DNA of 64,000 bases from a bacterium (GTDB taxonomy: Bacteria; Myxococcota; UBA727; JAUIJE01): NCBI GenBank assembly GCA_030431455.1, contig JAUIJE010000013.1:62001-126000 (forward strand), given 5' to 3'. Within the stretch, counting starts at the first letter, position 1, and each line of letters starts with the position of its first letter. The notes beneath the pieces are model-generated. The model was not told where the DNA came from and did not search any database. It was given only the letters and a program-made list of their open reading frames with translations. Shown here one piece after another: positions 1-7,506 of the stretch. A program made the position numbers and the translations under genes.

Positions 1-1
1 C

Positions 2-1165
2 AAGGCCAAACAGAACGACACGCCCAATGCTTATGTCAAGGACGTGCTCAGCGACCCCGAGGTCCAGGCCCTGGTGGGCAAGATGGTGCGCTTCGAGGTC
101 ACCGGTGACGGCTACCAGATTCGCGAGGCCACCGCCCAGGAGGTCGAAGACCACTTCGCGTCCATCCGGCCCACCGAGGTGCAGACCCCGGCCCGCAACC
201 TTGCGGTCAAGAACATCACCAAGCTCGCCGACGTCGGCACCCGCGACCTGACCACCTTTGGGGCCAAGGCGGCCAACCTCGGCGAGCTCGCCGACATCCT
301 GCCCCCGGGCATGGTGCCCGATGGATACGCGGTGCCGTTTTCGATGTACGACGACTTCATGAAGGCCAACGGGCTGTACGACGAAGCCCAGGCGATGATG
401 CAAGACGCCACCTTCCAGTCCGATCCGGTACAGCGCGAAAAGATGCTCAAGGCGTTCCGCAAAAAGATCGAAAAGGCGCCGGTGCCCGACGCGCTCGCGC
501 AGAAGTTCGCCGCCGTCCACGCCGACCTCAAAGCGACCTACGGCGACGAGCAACCCTTTCGTTGCCGCAGCTCGACCAACAACGAGGACCTGGAGGGCTT
601 CAACGGGGCCGGCCTGTACGAGTCCAAGACCCACCGGCCCGACGAGGGTGACCTCGAGAACACCATCAAAGAGGTGTGGGCGGGGCTGTGGACGTTCCGC
701 GCGTTCGAGGAGCGGGAGTTTTGGCGCATCGATCACATGACCGCGGCGATGGGCGTGGCCATTCACCCCAACTTTGACCTCGAGCGGTCCAATGGGGTGG
801 CGGTGACCAAGAACATCTACGACCCCAACTGGGAAGGGTTCTACGTCAACGTCCAGGTGGGCGAGGACCTGGTCACCAACCCCGAGGGGGGCGCGGTGCC
901 CGAGGAGTTTCTCATCTCCGCCATCGGGCCCAACCGGGAATGGGAGACGCAGTTTATTCGCCGCAGCAACCTCACCGAAAACGGCGAGACGGTGATGAGC
1001 GACGAGCACATGACCCAGCTGCGCGAGGCCATGCGAAAGATCCAGTCCCATTTCAAACAGGTCTATCGCCAGCAGGGCAACGACAGCTTCGCCATGGACA
1101 TCGAGTTCAAGGTCGACGCCCAAGGCAAGCTCGTGATCAAACAAGCCCGTCCCTGGGTCGACTGA
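2..1165 (+). CDS. PEP/pyruvate-binding domain protein, C-terminal part
   Basis: The reading frame is open from base 2, so the gene starts left of the window. About 387 residues are visible. They match the N-terminal nucleotide-binding domain of pyruvate phosphate dikinase and PEP synthase: a GAKAANLGEL segment, a FRCRSSTNNEDLEGFNGAGL segment (the ATP-grasp arginine region) and a C-terminal MDIEFK...LVIKQARPW segment. No phosphohistidine swivel domain or PEP-binding barrel follows before the stop, so this is not a full PpsA or PpdK. In the family the domain binds ATP and transfers phosphate; the substrate here cannot be told. The hybrid kinase gene begins 188 bases downstream. Confidence 0.85.
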   Translation, partial: KAKQNDTPNAYVKDVLSDPEVQALVGKMVRFEVTGDGYQIREATAQEVEDHFASIRPTEVQTPARNLAVKNITKLADVGTRDLTTFGAKAANLGELADILPPGMVPDGYAVPFSMYDDFMKANGLYDEAQAMMQDATFQSDPVQREKMLKAFRKKIEKAPVPDALAQKFAAVHADLKATYGDEQPFRCRSSTNNEDLEGFNGAGLYESKTHRPDEGDLENTIKEVWAGLWTFRAFEEREFWRIDHMTAAMGVAIHPNFDLERSNGVAVTKNIYDPNWEGFYVNVQVGEDLVTNPEGGAVPEEFLISAIGPNREWETQFIRRSNLTENGETVMSDEHMTQLREAMRKIQSHFKQVYRQQGNDSFAMDIEFKVDAQGKLVIKQARPWVD

Positions 1166-1353
1166 CCCTCGGGCGGGGCGAAGCCGGCCCGGGCCGCACC
1201 GGGCGGACGGCACACGCTCGGTTCGCCCGGCCCTCGCCCCCTCGCCGGACCGGGGTCGCGCAAGGGGGAGCCGGTCTCCTCCCTGACCTGACAAACCCGC
1301 GGGTACGCGGGCCGGCGTGGGCCGCGGGCCACGAGGCGCGCTAGACTCGGCCC

Positions 1354-2823
1354 GTGCCCGAGCCCATCACCGCCGAACAAACGTTGTCCGCGCTGCGCAA
1401 GAGCGCGCGGGGTTTTGTCGTCTACCGCCTGCGGGTCACCCCCGACGCCCCCACCGGGGGCGTGGTCGAGTTCGTCACCGACTCCATCCGCGACGTGATG
1501 GGGGTGAGCGACCCGGCGGATCTCAACACCTGGTTTGCCGCGATCCACGACGAGGACCTGCCGCGGGTGATGGAAGTGCAACATCATTGTCGCAGAACCG
1601 GCGAGGCGTTCGACGAGACCTTCCGGGTGGTGCTGCACGGGGAGACCCGCTGGCTGCGATTTCAGTCCAATCCCATTGTCAACGAACAAGGGGAGCACAT
1701 CGCCTTCGCGGGCATGGCCATCGACGTCACCGAGCGCGAACGATCCCGCGAAGCCCAAGCCTTGGTCGCCCAGCGGCTGCACGACACGCACCGGCTCAAC
1801 GCCTTGGCACAGTTTTCGGCGCGCACCGCCCACGACGTGAACAACCTGCTGCAGGGGGTGATGGCCCTGGCCATGCTCCACCAGCACACCGAAGACGAAG
1901 GTCGCCGCGCGGCCCTGGTCGACGACATCGTGGGCCTGATCGAACGCGGCGGGCGCATGACCCGCGACCTGCTCGGCTTCGCCCGGGCCCGGGAAGCCTC
2001 CGACCGCGCCATCGACGTGGCCGAGGTCGCGGCCCGGTCCGCGCGCATCGCCGACCAGATGTTCCCCGGGCTGCGGGTGCGGGCGGTGACCGAAAGCGCC
2101 ACCGTGCACCTCGACCCCGCCGAGCTGGAGCAGGCCCTGCTCAACCTCTTGCTCAACGCCGCCCACGCCAGCGACGAAAAGGGCGAGGTCGTGGTGCGGG
2201 TCTCGGGCACCGAGCAGGAGGTGCGCATCGCGGTCGAGGACCGGGGCAAAGGCATCGCCCCCGACGACCTCGAGCGGGTGACCCAGCCCTACTTCACCAC
2301 CCGCAGCGACGAGGGCGGGACCGGGCTCGGGCTGGCCGCGGTCAAGCTCACCGCGGCGCGCTTCGGCGGGCGGTTGGTGATCGAGTCCACCCTCGGCCAA
2401 GGCGCGACCTTCACGTTGGTGTTCCCCCCGGCCGCGGGCGAGGCCAGCCCCGCCCCCCCGCGCGTGCCCGTGCCCGCCGGCACCCAGGTGTTGCTGGTCG
2501 AGACCGACCCCCTCTTGCGCGAGAGCCTGTCGTTGCTCCTGCCGAAATACGGACTCAAGCTGCACACCGCCGCCGACGGCCCGGCCGCGCAAGAGGTGCT
2601 CGCGGGCCTCGACCACCTCGACCTCGCGGTCATCGACACCAACATCACCGCCCGCGAAATCGAGGCGTTGCGCGCCACCCTCGACGAGCGCTTCGCGGGT
2701 TTGCCGTTGGTGCTGCTCGCGGCGAGCGCGGCCGAACCCATCGAGCGGGCGGTCCAGCTGACAAAACCATTCCACCTCGACGCCTTGCTCGACGGGATGG
2801 GCGCGGCCCTCGACGCGGCCTGA
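1354..2823 (+). CDS. PAS-containing hybrid sensor histidine kinase
   Basis: This 489-residue protein has no membrane segment, so it is probably a cytoplasmic sensor. A PAS fold spans roughly residues 15-128 and ends in the usual DVTERE sequence. The HisKA helix carries the phosphoacceptor His160 in ARTAHDVNN. The ATPase domain follows, with an N box (LLNLLLNAAHAS, near 262-273), G1 (EDRGKG, 295-300) and G2 (GGTGLGLA, 321-328). A C-terminal receiver (about 378-485) has an acidic pair at 383-385, a candidate phospho-acceptor Asp428 in VIDTN and a KPF lysine at 471. The start is a GTG. The partner regulator is not evident nearby. Confidence 0.93.
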   Translation: MPEPITAEQTLSALRKSARGFVVYRLRVTPDAPTGGVVEFVTDSIRDVMGVSDPADLNTWFAAIHDEDLPRVMEVQHHCRRTGEAFDETFRVVLHGETRWLRFQSNPIVNEQGEHIAFAGMAIDVTERERSREAQALVAQRLHDTHRLNALAQFSARTAHDVNNLLQGVMALAMLHQHTEDEGRRAALVDDIVGLIERGGRMTRDLLGFARAREASDRAIDVAEVAARSARIADQMFPGLRVRAVTESATVHLDPAELEQALLNLLLNAAHASDEKGEVVVRVSGTEQEVRIAVEDRGKGIAPDDLERVTQPYFTTRSDEGGTGLGLAAVKLTAARFGGRLVIESTLGQGATFTLVFPPAAGEASPAPPRVPVPAGTQVLLVETDPLLRESLSLLLPKYGLKLHTAADGPAAQEVLAGLDHLDLAVIDTNITAREIEALRATLDERFAGLPLVLLAASAAEPIERAVQLTKPFHLDALLDGMGAALDAA

Positions 2824-2867
2824 CCGGCGCGGGGAATGCCCAACGCGGCCGCGCGGTTGAGGGGCGC

Positions 2868-3569
2868 ATGGACATTCGTTGGCAGATCCTCGACCAGGCC
2901 CGCGGGGTGTTTGCCGTCGAGCGCCACCAGGGCGGGGCCTGTGACCTGCGCGCCACCGTGGTGCGCCTGGCCCGCGGCGATCTATTGGTGCAAAGCCCCG
3001 TGCGCGGGCTCACCGACGAGGTCGCCGCCGCCCTCGACGCGGTCGGCCCGGTGCGCTGGCTGCTGGCCCCCAATCATTTTCACAACCTCGGCCTCGCCCC
3101 GTGGCAGGACCGCTACCCCGACGCGGTGATCGTCGGGGCCGATCCCGCCCGCGCCCGGTTGGCGCAAAAATCCGGCCGTACTGTGGCCGGTCTCGACGCG
3201 CTGGCTCCTGCGCTCGACGCGCGGGTCGCGGTGTTCGCCCTGGCCGGGACCCGGGCCGGCGAGACCTTCGTCGACGTGCACGACGGGACCGAGCGGGTCT
3301 GGATCGTAGGGGATGCGTTCATGGCCCTGGCCCAGCCGTGGACCACCGCGGTGGGGCTCGCCTACCGGGCGATGGGTTTTTTCCCCGGCCTGCGGGTGTC
3401 CTGGAGCTTTCCCCGCATCGCGGTGCAGGACCGGGCCGCCTGCCGGCGGGACCTGCTCGCGCGCTTGGCGACCGCGCCGCCGACCATGCTCGTGCCCGCC
3501 CACGGCGAGGTCGTGCGCGGCCCGCACCTCGCCGCGCGGCTCACCGCGCTCGTCGAGAAGAGCATCTGA
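2868..3569 (+). CDS. DUF4336-like metallo-hydrolase-fold protein
   Basis: The product has 233 residues, and the ATG start follows the kinase stop by about 44 bases. Its layout is that of DUF4336, a family related to metallo-beta-lactamases: an N-terminal beta-rich half, then LLAPNHFHNLGLAPW, then PDAVIVGAD, and a late PAHGEVV segment where a metal-binding histidine would sit. The full HxHxDH signature of true metallo-beta-lactamases is not present; only the two histidines of NHFHN are in place. There is no signal peptide, so it is cytoplasmic. No substrate is known for the family and none can be assigned here. It lies in line with the kinase upstream and the DUF971 gene downstream. Confidence 0.75.
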   Translation: MDIRWQILDQARGVFAVERHQGGACDLRATVVRLARGDLLVQSPVRGLTDEVAAALDAVGPVRWLLAPNHFHNLGLAPWQDRYPDAVIVGADPARARLAQKSGRTVAGLDALAPALDARVAVFALAGTRAGETFVDVHDGTERVWIVGDAFMALAQPWTTAVGLAYRAMGFFPGLRVSWSFPRIAVQDRAACRRDLLARLATAPPTMLVPAHGEVVRGPHLAARLTALVEKSI

Positions 3570-3615
3570 GCCCGACCGCCTGGACAAGTCCGCGGGCAGA
3601 GGCCACCCTCGCGCC

Positions 3616-3960
3616 ATGAGCGAGCCGAGCTTCACCCCCCGCCACATCGACGTCGACAACGACGCCGAAGTCATGCGCGTGGATTGGGCCGACGGGCACC
3701 AGAGCCGCATCCCGATCACCCGGCTGCGCGGGTATTGCCCGTGCGCAGAATGCCAAGGCCACGGCGGGCCCATCGCCTGGCACGACAACCACGTCACCGG
3801 CATCAGCCACGCGGAAATGGTCGGTCGGTACGCGGTTTTGCTCGTCTTTGCCGACGGACACGACACCGGGATTTTCCGTTGGGATTATTTGCGCAAGCTT
3901 GATCCGGAAGAACGTTCCCGCTGGGGGGAGCCGGAGAACTTCGGGCGGGCCACGCCCTGA
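3616..3960 (+). CDS. DUF971 domain protein
   Basis: This is a short 114-residue protein. The ATG at 3616 is chosen because family similarity starts directly after it. It shows the DUF971 pattern: a ligand-like beta strand ending in WADGHQSRIP, the RLRGYCPCAEC segment with two cysteines, VGRYAVLLVFADGHDTGIFRWDYL and a short acidic tail. Members include stand-alone proteins and the N-terminal domain of gamma-butyrobetaine hydroxylase; in some organisms they lie beside Fe-S or Mrp/ApbC genes. The paired cysteines suggest metal or Fe-S handling, but that is inference. It is followed 17 bases later by the DUF2058-like gene. Confidence 0.88.
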   Translation: MSEPSFTPRHIDVDNDAEVMRVDWADGHQSRIPITRLRGYCPCAECQGHGGPIAWHDNHVTGISHAEMVGRYAVLLVFADGHDTGIFRWDYLRKLDPEERSRWGEPENFGRATP

Positions 3961-3977
3961 GGTTTGCGAGAACAGCC

Positions 3978-4838
3978 ATGCTCGATTTGAAAAAACAGCT
4001 TTTGCAGGCCGGCCTGGTCACCGAACAGCAGGTGGAAAAGGTCGAACAGGAAGAGGCCGAAGCCCGCGAAAAAAAACGCCAGCGCCGGGCGGCGCAAAAG
4101 GCCCGGGAGAAGGGCGGCCCCGCCAAGGGGGGCAAAGGCAAGGGCAAGGGCCCGCGCAAAGGCAAAGGCGGCGGCCGGGGCAAAGGCAAGGGCAACCCCG
4201 AGGCGGCCGAGGGCAAAGACCGGCCCGACGACGCGACCCTGTGGGCGCGCCGGATCGAAAAGCTCGCCCAAGAGGGCCGCACCGAGCAGTACGAGGTCAT
4301 TCGCAAGTGGGTGGACAAGACCCGCCTCGACAAGGCGGGTGAGCTCCCGAGCGAAAAGGCCGAGCGCTTCTTTTTCGAAAAAGGGGACAAGCAGGTGGGC
4401 TGGCTCACCGTCGAGCCGGACCTGATCGAGAAGCTCAAGGCCGGCCAAGCCGGGGTCATCGCCTACGTCGGGTTCAACGGCATGAACCACTGCGCGGTCC
4501 CGCGCGACGTGTGCATCGACGTGCACAAGGTGCGGCCCGAGTTCTTGCGGGCCCTGGCCGACTACGAGTTTGCGCTGTTGCCGATCCTCACCGGCAAAGA
4601 CCGGCGCAAAAAAGAGCGCGCGGACAAACAACCCGACGAGGAGGGGGCGGCGCCCGACGCGGCGCAGGCCGACGCGACCACGACGGACACACCCGCAGCG
4701 GACGCGCCGGTGGCGGACGCGCCGGTGGCGGACGCGCCCACGGCCTCGGCTCAGCCCGGGGGCGACGCCGCGGCGCAGGATGGACCGTCGGCGCCGACCA
4801 CGCAGGCGCCCCCCGACCCGTCCGCCTCGTCACAGTAG
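3978..4838 (+). CDS. DUF2058 (YaiL-like) nucleic-acid-associated protein
   Basis: The 286-residue product begins with MLDLKKQLLQAGLVTEQQVEK, the usual start of the DUF2058/YaiL family. Residues 25-80 are an extremely Lys/Gly/Arg-rich segment, as expected for nucleic-acid contact. The conserved globular part (about 85-215) contains EKLAQEGRTEQYEVIRKWV and GFNGMNHCAVPR. The last 70 residues are low-complexity Asp/Ala/Pro/Thr with a tandem VADAP repeat and are not part of the family core. The 3' end overlaps the end of the opposite-strand lipoprotein gene by 88 bases. That overlap falls within the low-complexity tail, so the tail may be a late extension. Confidence 0.85.
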   Translation: MLDLKKQLLQAGLVTEQQVEKVEQEEAEAREKKRQRRAAQKAREKGGPAKGGKGKGKGPRKGKGGGRGKGKGNPEAAEGKDRPDDATLWARRIEKLAQEGRTEQYEVIRKWVDKTRLDKAGELPSEKAERFFFEKGDKQVGWLTVEPDLIEKLKAGQAGVIAYVGFNGMNHCAVPRDVCIDVHKVRPEFLRALADYEFALLPILTGKDRRKKERADKQPDEEGAAPDAAQADATTTDTPAADAPVADAPVADAPTASAQPGGDAAAQDGPSAPTTQAPPDPSASSQ

Positions 4839-6007
4839 ACCCGGTGCCAGGCCAAACACCCCAGGGTGTCGTAGGCGCACAACTGGTAATAGGCCCCGCC
4901 CTCGTCGGCGCGGCATCCCCCGGTGGTCTCGCCCGCGGCCTCACACTCCGACAACGCGCAGTCTTGGGCCCGGCACGCGGGTTCGCCGTCGACGTAGACG
5001 CATCGCTCGCCGGGGTCGCAGAAGTTCTCCTGCCACTTGGCGCACCCGGCGTAGGCGGCATTTTCGCAACGAAGCACAAAATGGCCCCGGCCGTCTGACC
5101 CACACGTGGCCGGGCCGTTGAGGTCACACTCGTCGGCGCAGGTGCACGCCGAGCAGTCCTCGTCGCGGCCGAGCATCTCGTTGCAGGCCTCGCACACGCA
5201 GCGGTCGTCGTCTTCACAGGTCGAGAAGTCGCGCTCGTCACAATGCTCTTGCAGCCGGCCGGTGCCGCAGCCGTTGGTCCCGCCCCCGCCGAACTGGGTG
5301 GCCACCGCCCAGGTGGTGCAGGTCAACAGGTCACCCCCCGCTTCGGTGCAACACGGCCGGATGCGGGCGTTGCAGCGCTGGATGCACGCGGTGCCCCGGC
5401 ACGCGCCGTCCTCGCCGAGGGGGCAGGAGTAAAAACACGCGTCATGTTCGGCACAGCAATAGGACACGTCCTGCACGCCCTTGGCCGGGGTGAAGGCGAC
5501 CCCGACCCAACCGGTGCAGATCTGGTCGCCCTGGACCCGCGGAAGTTCGCGGCAGTCGGCCCGGGCCTGCGCGTCCCGGGGGCGCTGCCACCCCGCCAAC
5601 AATGCCAATGCACGGTCTTGGCCAAACGGGGCAAAGCCGGTGGCCTCGACCGCGCCCCCGTCGCCGTCGCCGCGCTCGCAACCGGGCTCTTGGAGGCAGG
5701 CCGCGCGCAAGCGAGCCGCGGCGTAGACCAAGGGGCCCATCAGCGCCGCGGTGTGCAGGGCCGCGGGCACCTGGCCCCGGGTCACGTCGTCGTCGCCGAT
5801 GCGCAACGCGAGCGCGCCGTCCTCGAGGTGGGCCCGCGCGAAGGGGGTGGGCGCGTCGGCGCCGGCCTGGAACACGGTCGCGCGGAGCCCGTCGCCCCGG
5901 CCTTGCACCACCACCGCGACCCCGTCGTGGGCGAACGCCCAGCGGGCCGCGTCGTCGGTGCACCCGGCCAGGCAAAGGACCCCCAAAGAGACAAGCATCG
6001 CCCGCAT
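4751..6007 (-). CDS. Cys-rich lipoprotein with phospholipase A2 active-site motif
   Basis: This 418-residue protein starts at the ATG at 6007 because a lipoprotein signal follows immediately (MRAMLVSLGVLCLAGC, lipobox Cys16). Residues 161-222 hold a dense cysteine cluster with CCAEHDAC at 184-191. It fits the PROSITE phospholipase A2 histidine signature (C-C-x-x-H-x-x-C), with His188 followed by Asp189, and the next residues (FYSC) resemble group XII-type enzymes. The C-terminal 200 residues are a string of Cys-rich modules. It is predicted to be anchored in the envelope or surface-exposed. A calcium-binding glycine loop is not obvious, so catalysis is unproven. The frame stays open upstream to 6157, but that stretch has no signal. 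Confidence 0.8.
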   Translation of the reverse strand: MRAMLVSLGVLCLAGCTDDAARWAFAHDGVAVVVQGRGDGLRATVFQAGADAPTPFARAHLEDGALALRIGDDDVTRGQVPAALHTAALMGPLVYAAARLRAACLQEPGCERGDGDGGAVEATGFAPFGQDRALALLAGWQRPRDAQARADCRELPRVQGDQICTGWVGVAFTPAKGVQDVSYCCAEHDACFYSCPLGEDGACRGTACIQRCNARIRPCCTEAGGDLLTCTTWAVATQFGGGGTNGCGTGRLQEHCDERDFSTCEDDDRCVCEACNEMLGRDEDCSACTCADECDLNGPATCGSDGRGHFVLRCENAAYAGCAKWQENFCDPGERCVYVDGEPACRAQDCALSECEAAGETTGGCRADEGGAYYQLCAYDTLGCLAWHRVYCDEADGSGGACVVGADGPSCAAASPPG

Positions 6008-6102
6008 CTCGATCAGCCTAACGTAGGCCCGGGCCCGCCGCCGCTCGTCTTCGCGGCCGGGGGCGTTTTGCCGGGCCTGCACCGGCGCGCTACCCTGGGC
6101 CG

Positions 6103-7497
6103 GTGCTGCGCGTCGCCGGCCCCGTCCTGTCTGCACTCGTGTGCGCGGGCCTCGCACCCGGTTGCGACGGCGTCGAGCCGGCGCCCGCCTTCCCCCGCGC
6201 GCCCGCCGCCCCCGCCCCCGCCGACGACGACGACGAACGGCCGCCGCTGCCGCTGGGGTTTCGCGACCTGCACATCACCCCCGTGAGCGCGCCGGCCTTG
6301 ACCTCCCTGGGCTACGCCCTCGACCACGCCGGCGGCGTCTGCGCGATGACCGTGCGCGAGGGGGAGATGGTGCTCGCCACCGCCCTCGGGGGGCAACAGG
6401 GCCGCCTGTCGCTCGCGGTGGCGCCGGGTCCAGCCGCGCGCACGATCACGTTTTCGCTCTTGTGTGTGGCCGGGGACGCGCGGGTCGAACACGAGAGCGC
6501 GGTGACCTACCCCGCGGTGCCCGCGCTCGACCTCGACCCGGTCGTCGCCCCGCCGGGCACGCCGCGCACCCTGTGCTGGTCGACGACGGGGGCCGCGACC
6601 TGCAGCGCGGGGCTGCTCGACGACGACGGCCAGGTCGTGGCCGGCATCGCCTCCGACGTGCCCGGGGGCAACGCGTGCCGCACGTTTGTGCCCGCGGTGT
6701 CCGGCCAGGTCGGGGTCGCGTGTCGCCAGGGCACGTTTGACCTCGTGGCCCAGCGGCCGCTGGTGAGCGGGACCGGGGCCCTGCGCCTCGAGGTTGTGCC
6801 CGCCGCGCTCGATCGCCCCGGCCGCGTGCACGTGGCCTACGAAGGCGCAGGGGCGAGCACGTGCGACCTGCGCGCGGGCGAGGCGGTGGTGGCCACGGGC
6901 CTGTCCGGCGCCGCCGACGTCGAGCTGGCCGCGAGCACGCCGGTGGATTTGGTCTGCGACGGCGCGACCGTGGCCAGCCGGTGGGTGGCGGTGGGGCCGG
7001 AGATTTTGCATTTGTCCGCGTATGTCGATCGCGCCCTCGACGAGGTCATGGTGACCTGGCAGGCCCCGGGGGCGACCCAATGCAGCCTGCACGCCGACGA
7101 CGGGACCGCGGCCCGGGTGCTCTCCACCTTGGGGCCCGCGGGGTCACGAACGATCACCTGGCCCCTCGGGGGCGTGCCCGCGCTCGATCTCGCGCTCGCG
7201 TGTTTCGCCCCGGGGCAAAGCGACGTGACCGAACACGCCGCGCCGGTGCCCCACCTCGTCGAGGTCGCCACCACCCCGCGGCCCTGGGGCGTCGATGTGT
7301 GCTACCAGGCGACCGGCTTGGTCGACGGGGGGTGCGCGCTGCACGAGCCCGGCGTGGTGTATCTCTACCCCCTCCCGGTGCAGGGCTGCGCCGAGGTCGA
7401 GCTGTCCGCCAGCAGCGGCGCGCTTTTGTATTGTTCCGGCACCAACGGGTATGTTGCCCAAGAGGTCTTTCTCGACGTAGACGCCCCCGGGACGTGA
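6103..7497 (+). CDS. Exported lipoprotein of unknown function
   Basis: The 464-residue product has a GTG start and an N-terminal hydrophobic stretch ending in a lipobox-like LAPGC (Cys21). A Pro/Ala linker and an acidic DDDD stretch follow. The rest looks beta-rich, with regularly spaced cysteine pairs (CWSTTGAATC, CDLRAGE, CSLHAD, CYQATGLVDGGC) suggesting four or so similar beta-sandwich units of about 90 residues, each with a disulfide. I do not recognise a family. It is divergent from the phospholipase-like lipoprotein, with 95 bases between starts, so the two could share a regulatory region. It precedes the pseudo-receiver gene by 9 bases. Confidence 0.75.
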   Translation: MLRVAGPVLSALVCAGLAPGCDGVEPAPAFPRAPAAPAPADDDDERPPLPLGFRDLHITPVSAPALTSLGYALDHAGGVCAMTVREGEMVLATALGGQQGRLSLAVAPGPAARTITFSLLCVAGDARVEHESAVTYPAVPALDLDPVVAPPGTPRTLCWSTTGAATCSAGLLDDDGQVVAGIASDVPGGNACRTFVPAVSGQVGVACRQGTFDLVAQRPLVSGTGALRLEVVPAALDRPGRVHVAYEGAGASTCDLRAGEAVVATGLSGAADVELAASTPVDLVCDGATVASRWVAVGPEILHLSAYVDRALDEVMVTWQAPGATQCSLHADDGTAARVLSTLGPAGSRTITWPLGGVPALDLALACFAPGQSDVTEHAAPVPHLVEVATTPRPWGVDVCYQATGLVDGGCALHEPGVVYLYPLPVQGCAEVELSASSGALLYCSGTNGYVAQEVFLDVDAPGT

Positions 7498-7506
7498 GGT
7501 TCATCG

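Noticed and set aside
1166-1353. RNA gene or promoter in the first intergenic region
   Set aside because: Only GC-rich sequence with short dyads; no tRNA arms, promoter hexamers or conserved RNA features recognised.
6008-6157. Upstream extension of the phospholipase-like lipoprotein
   Set aside because: The frame is open, but the lipoprotein signal begins at 6007 and the extension is Arg-rich shadow sequence overlapping the divergent gene.
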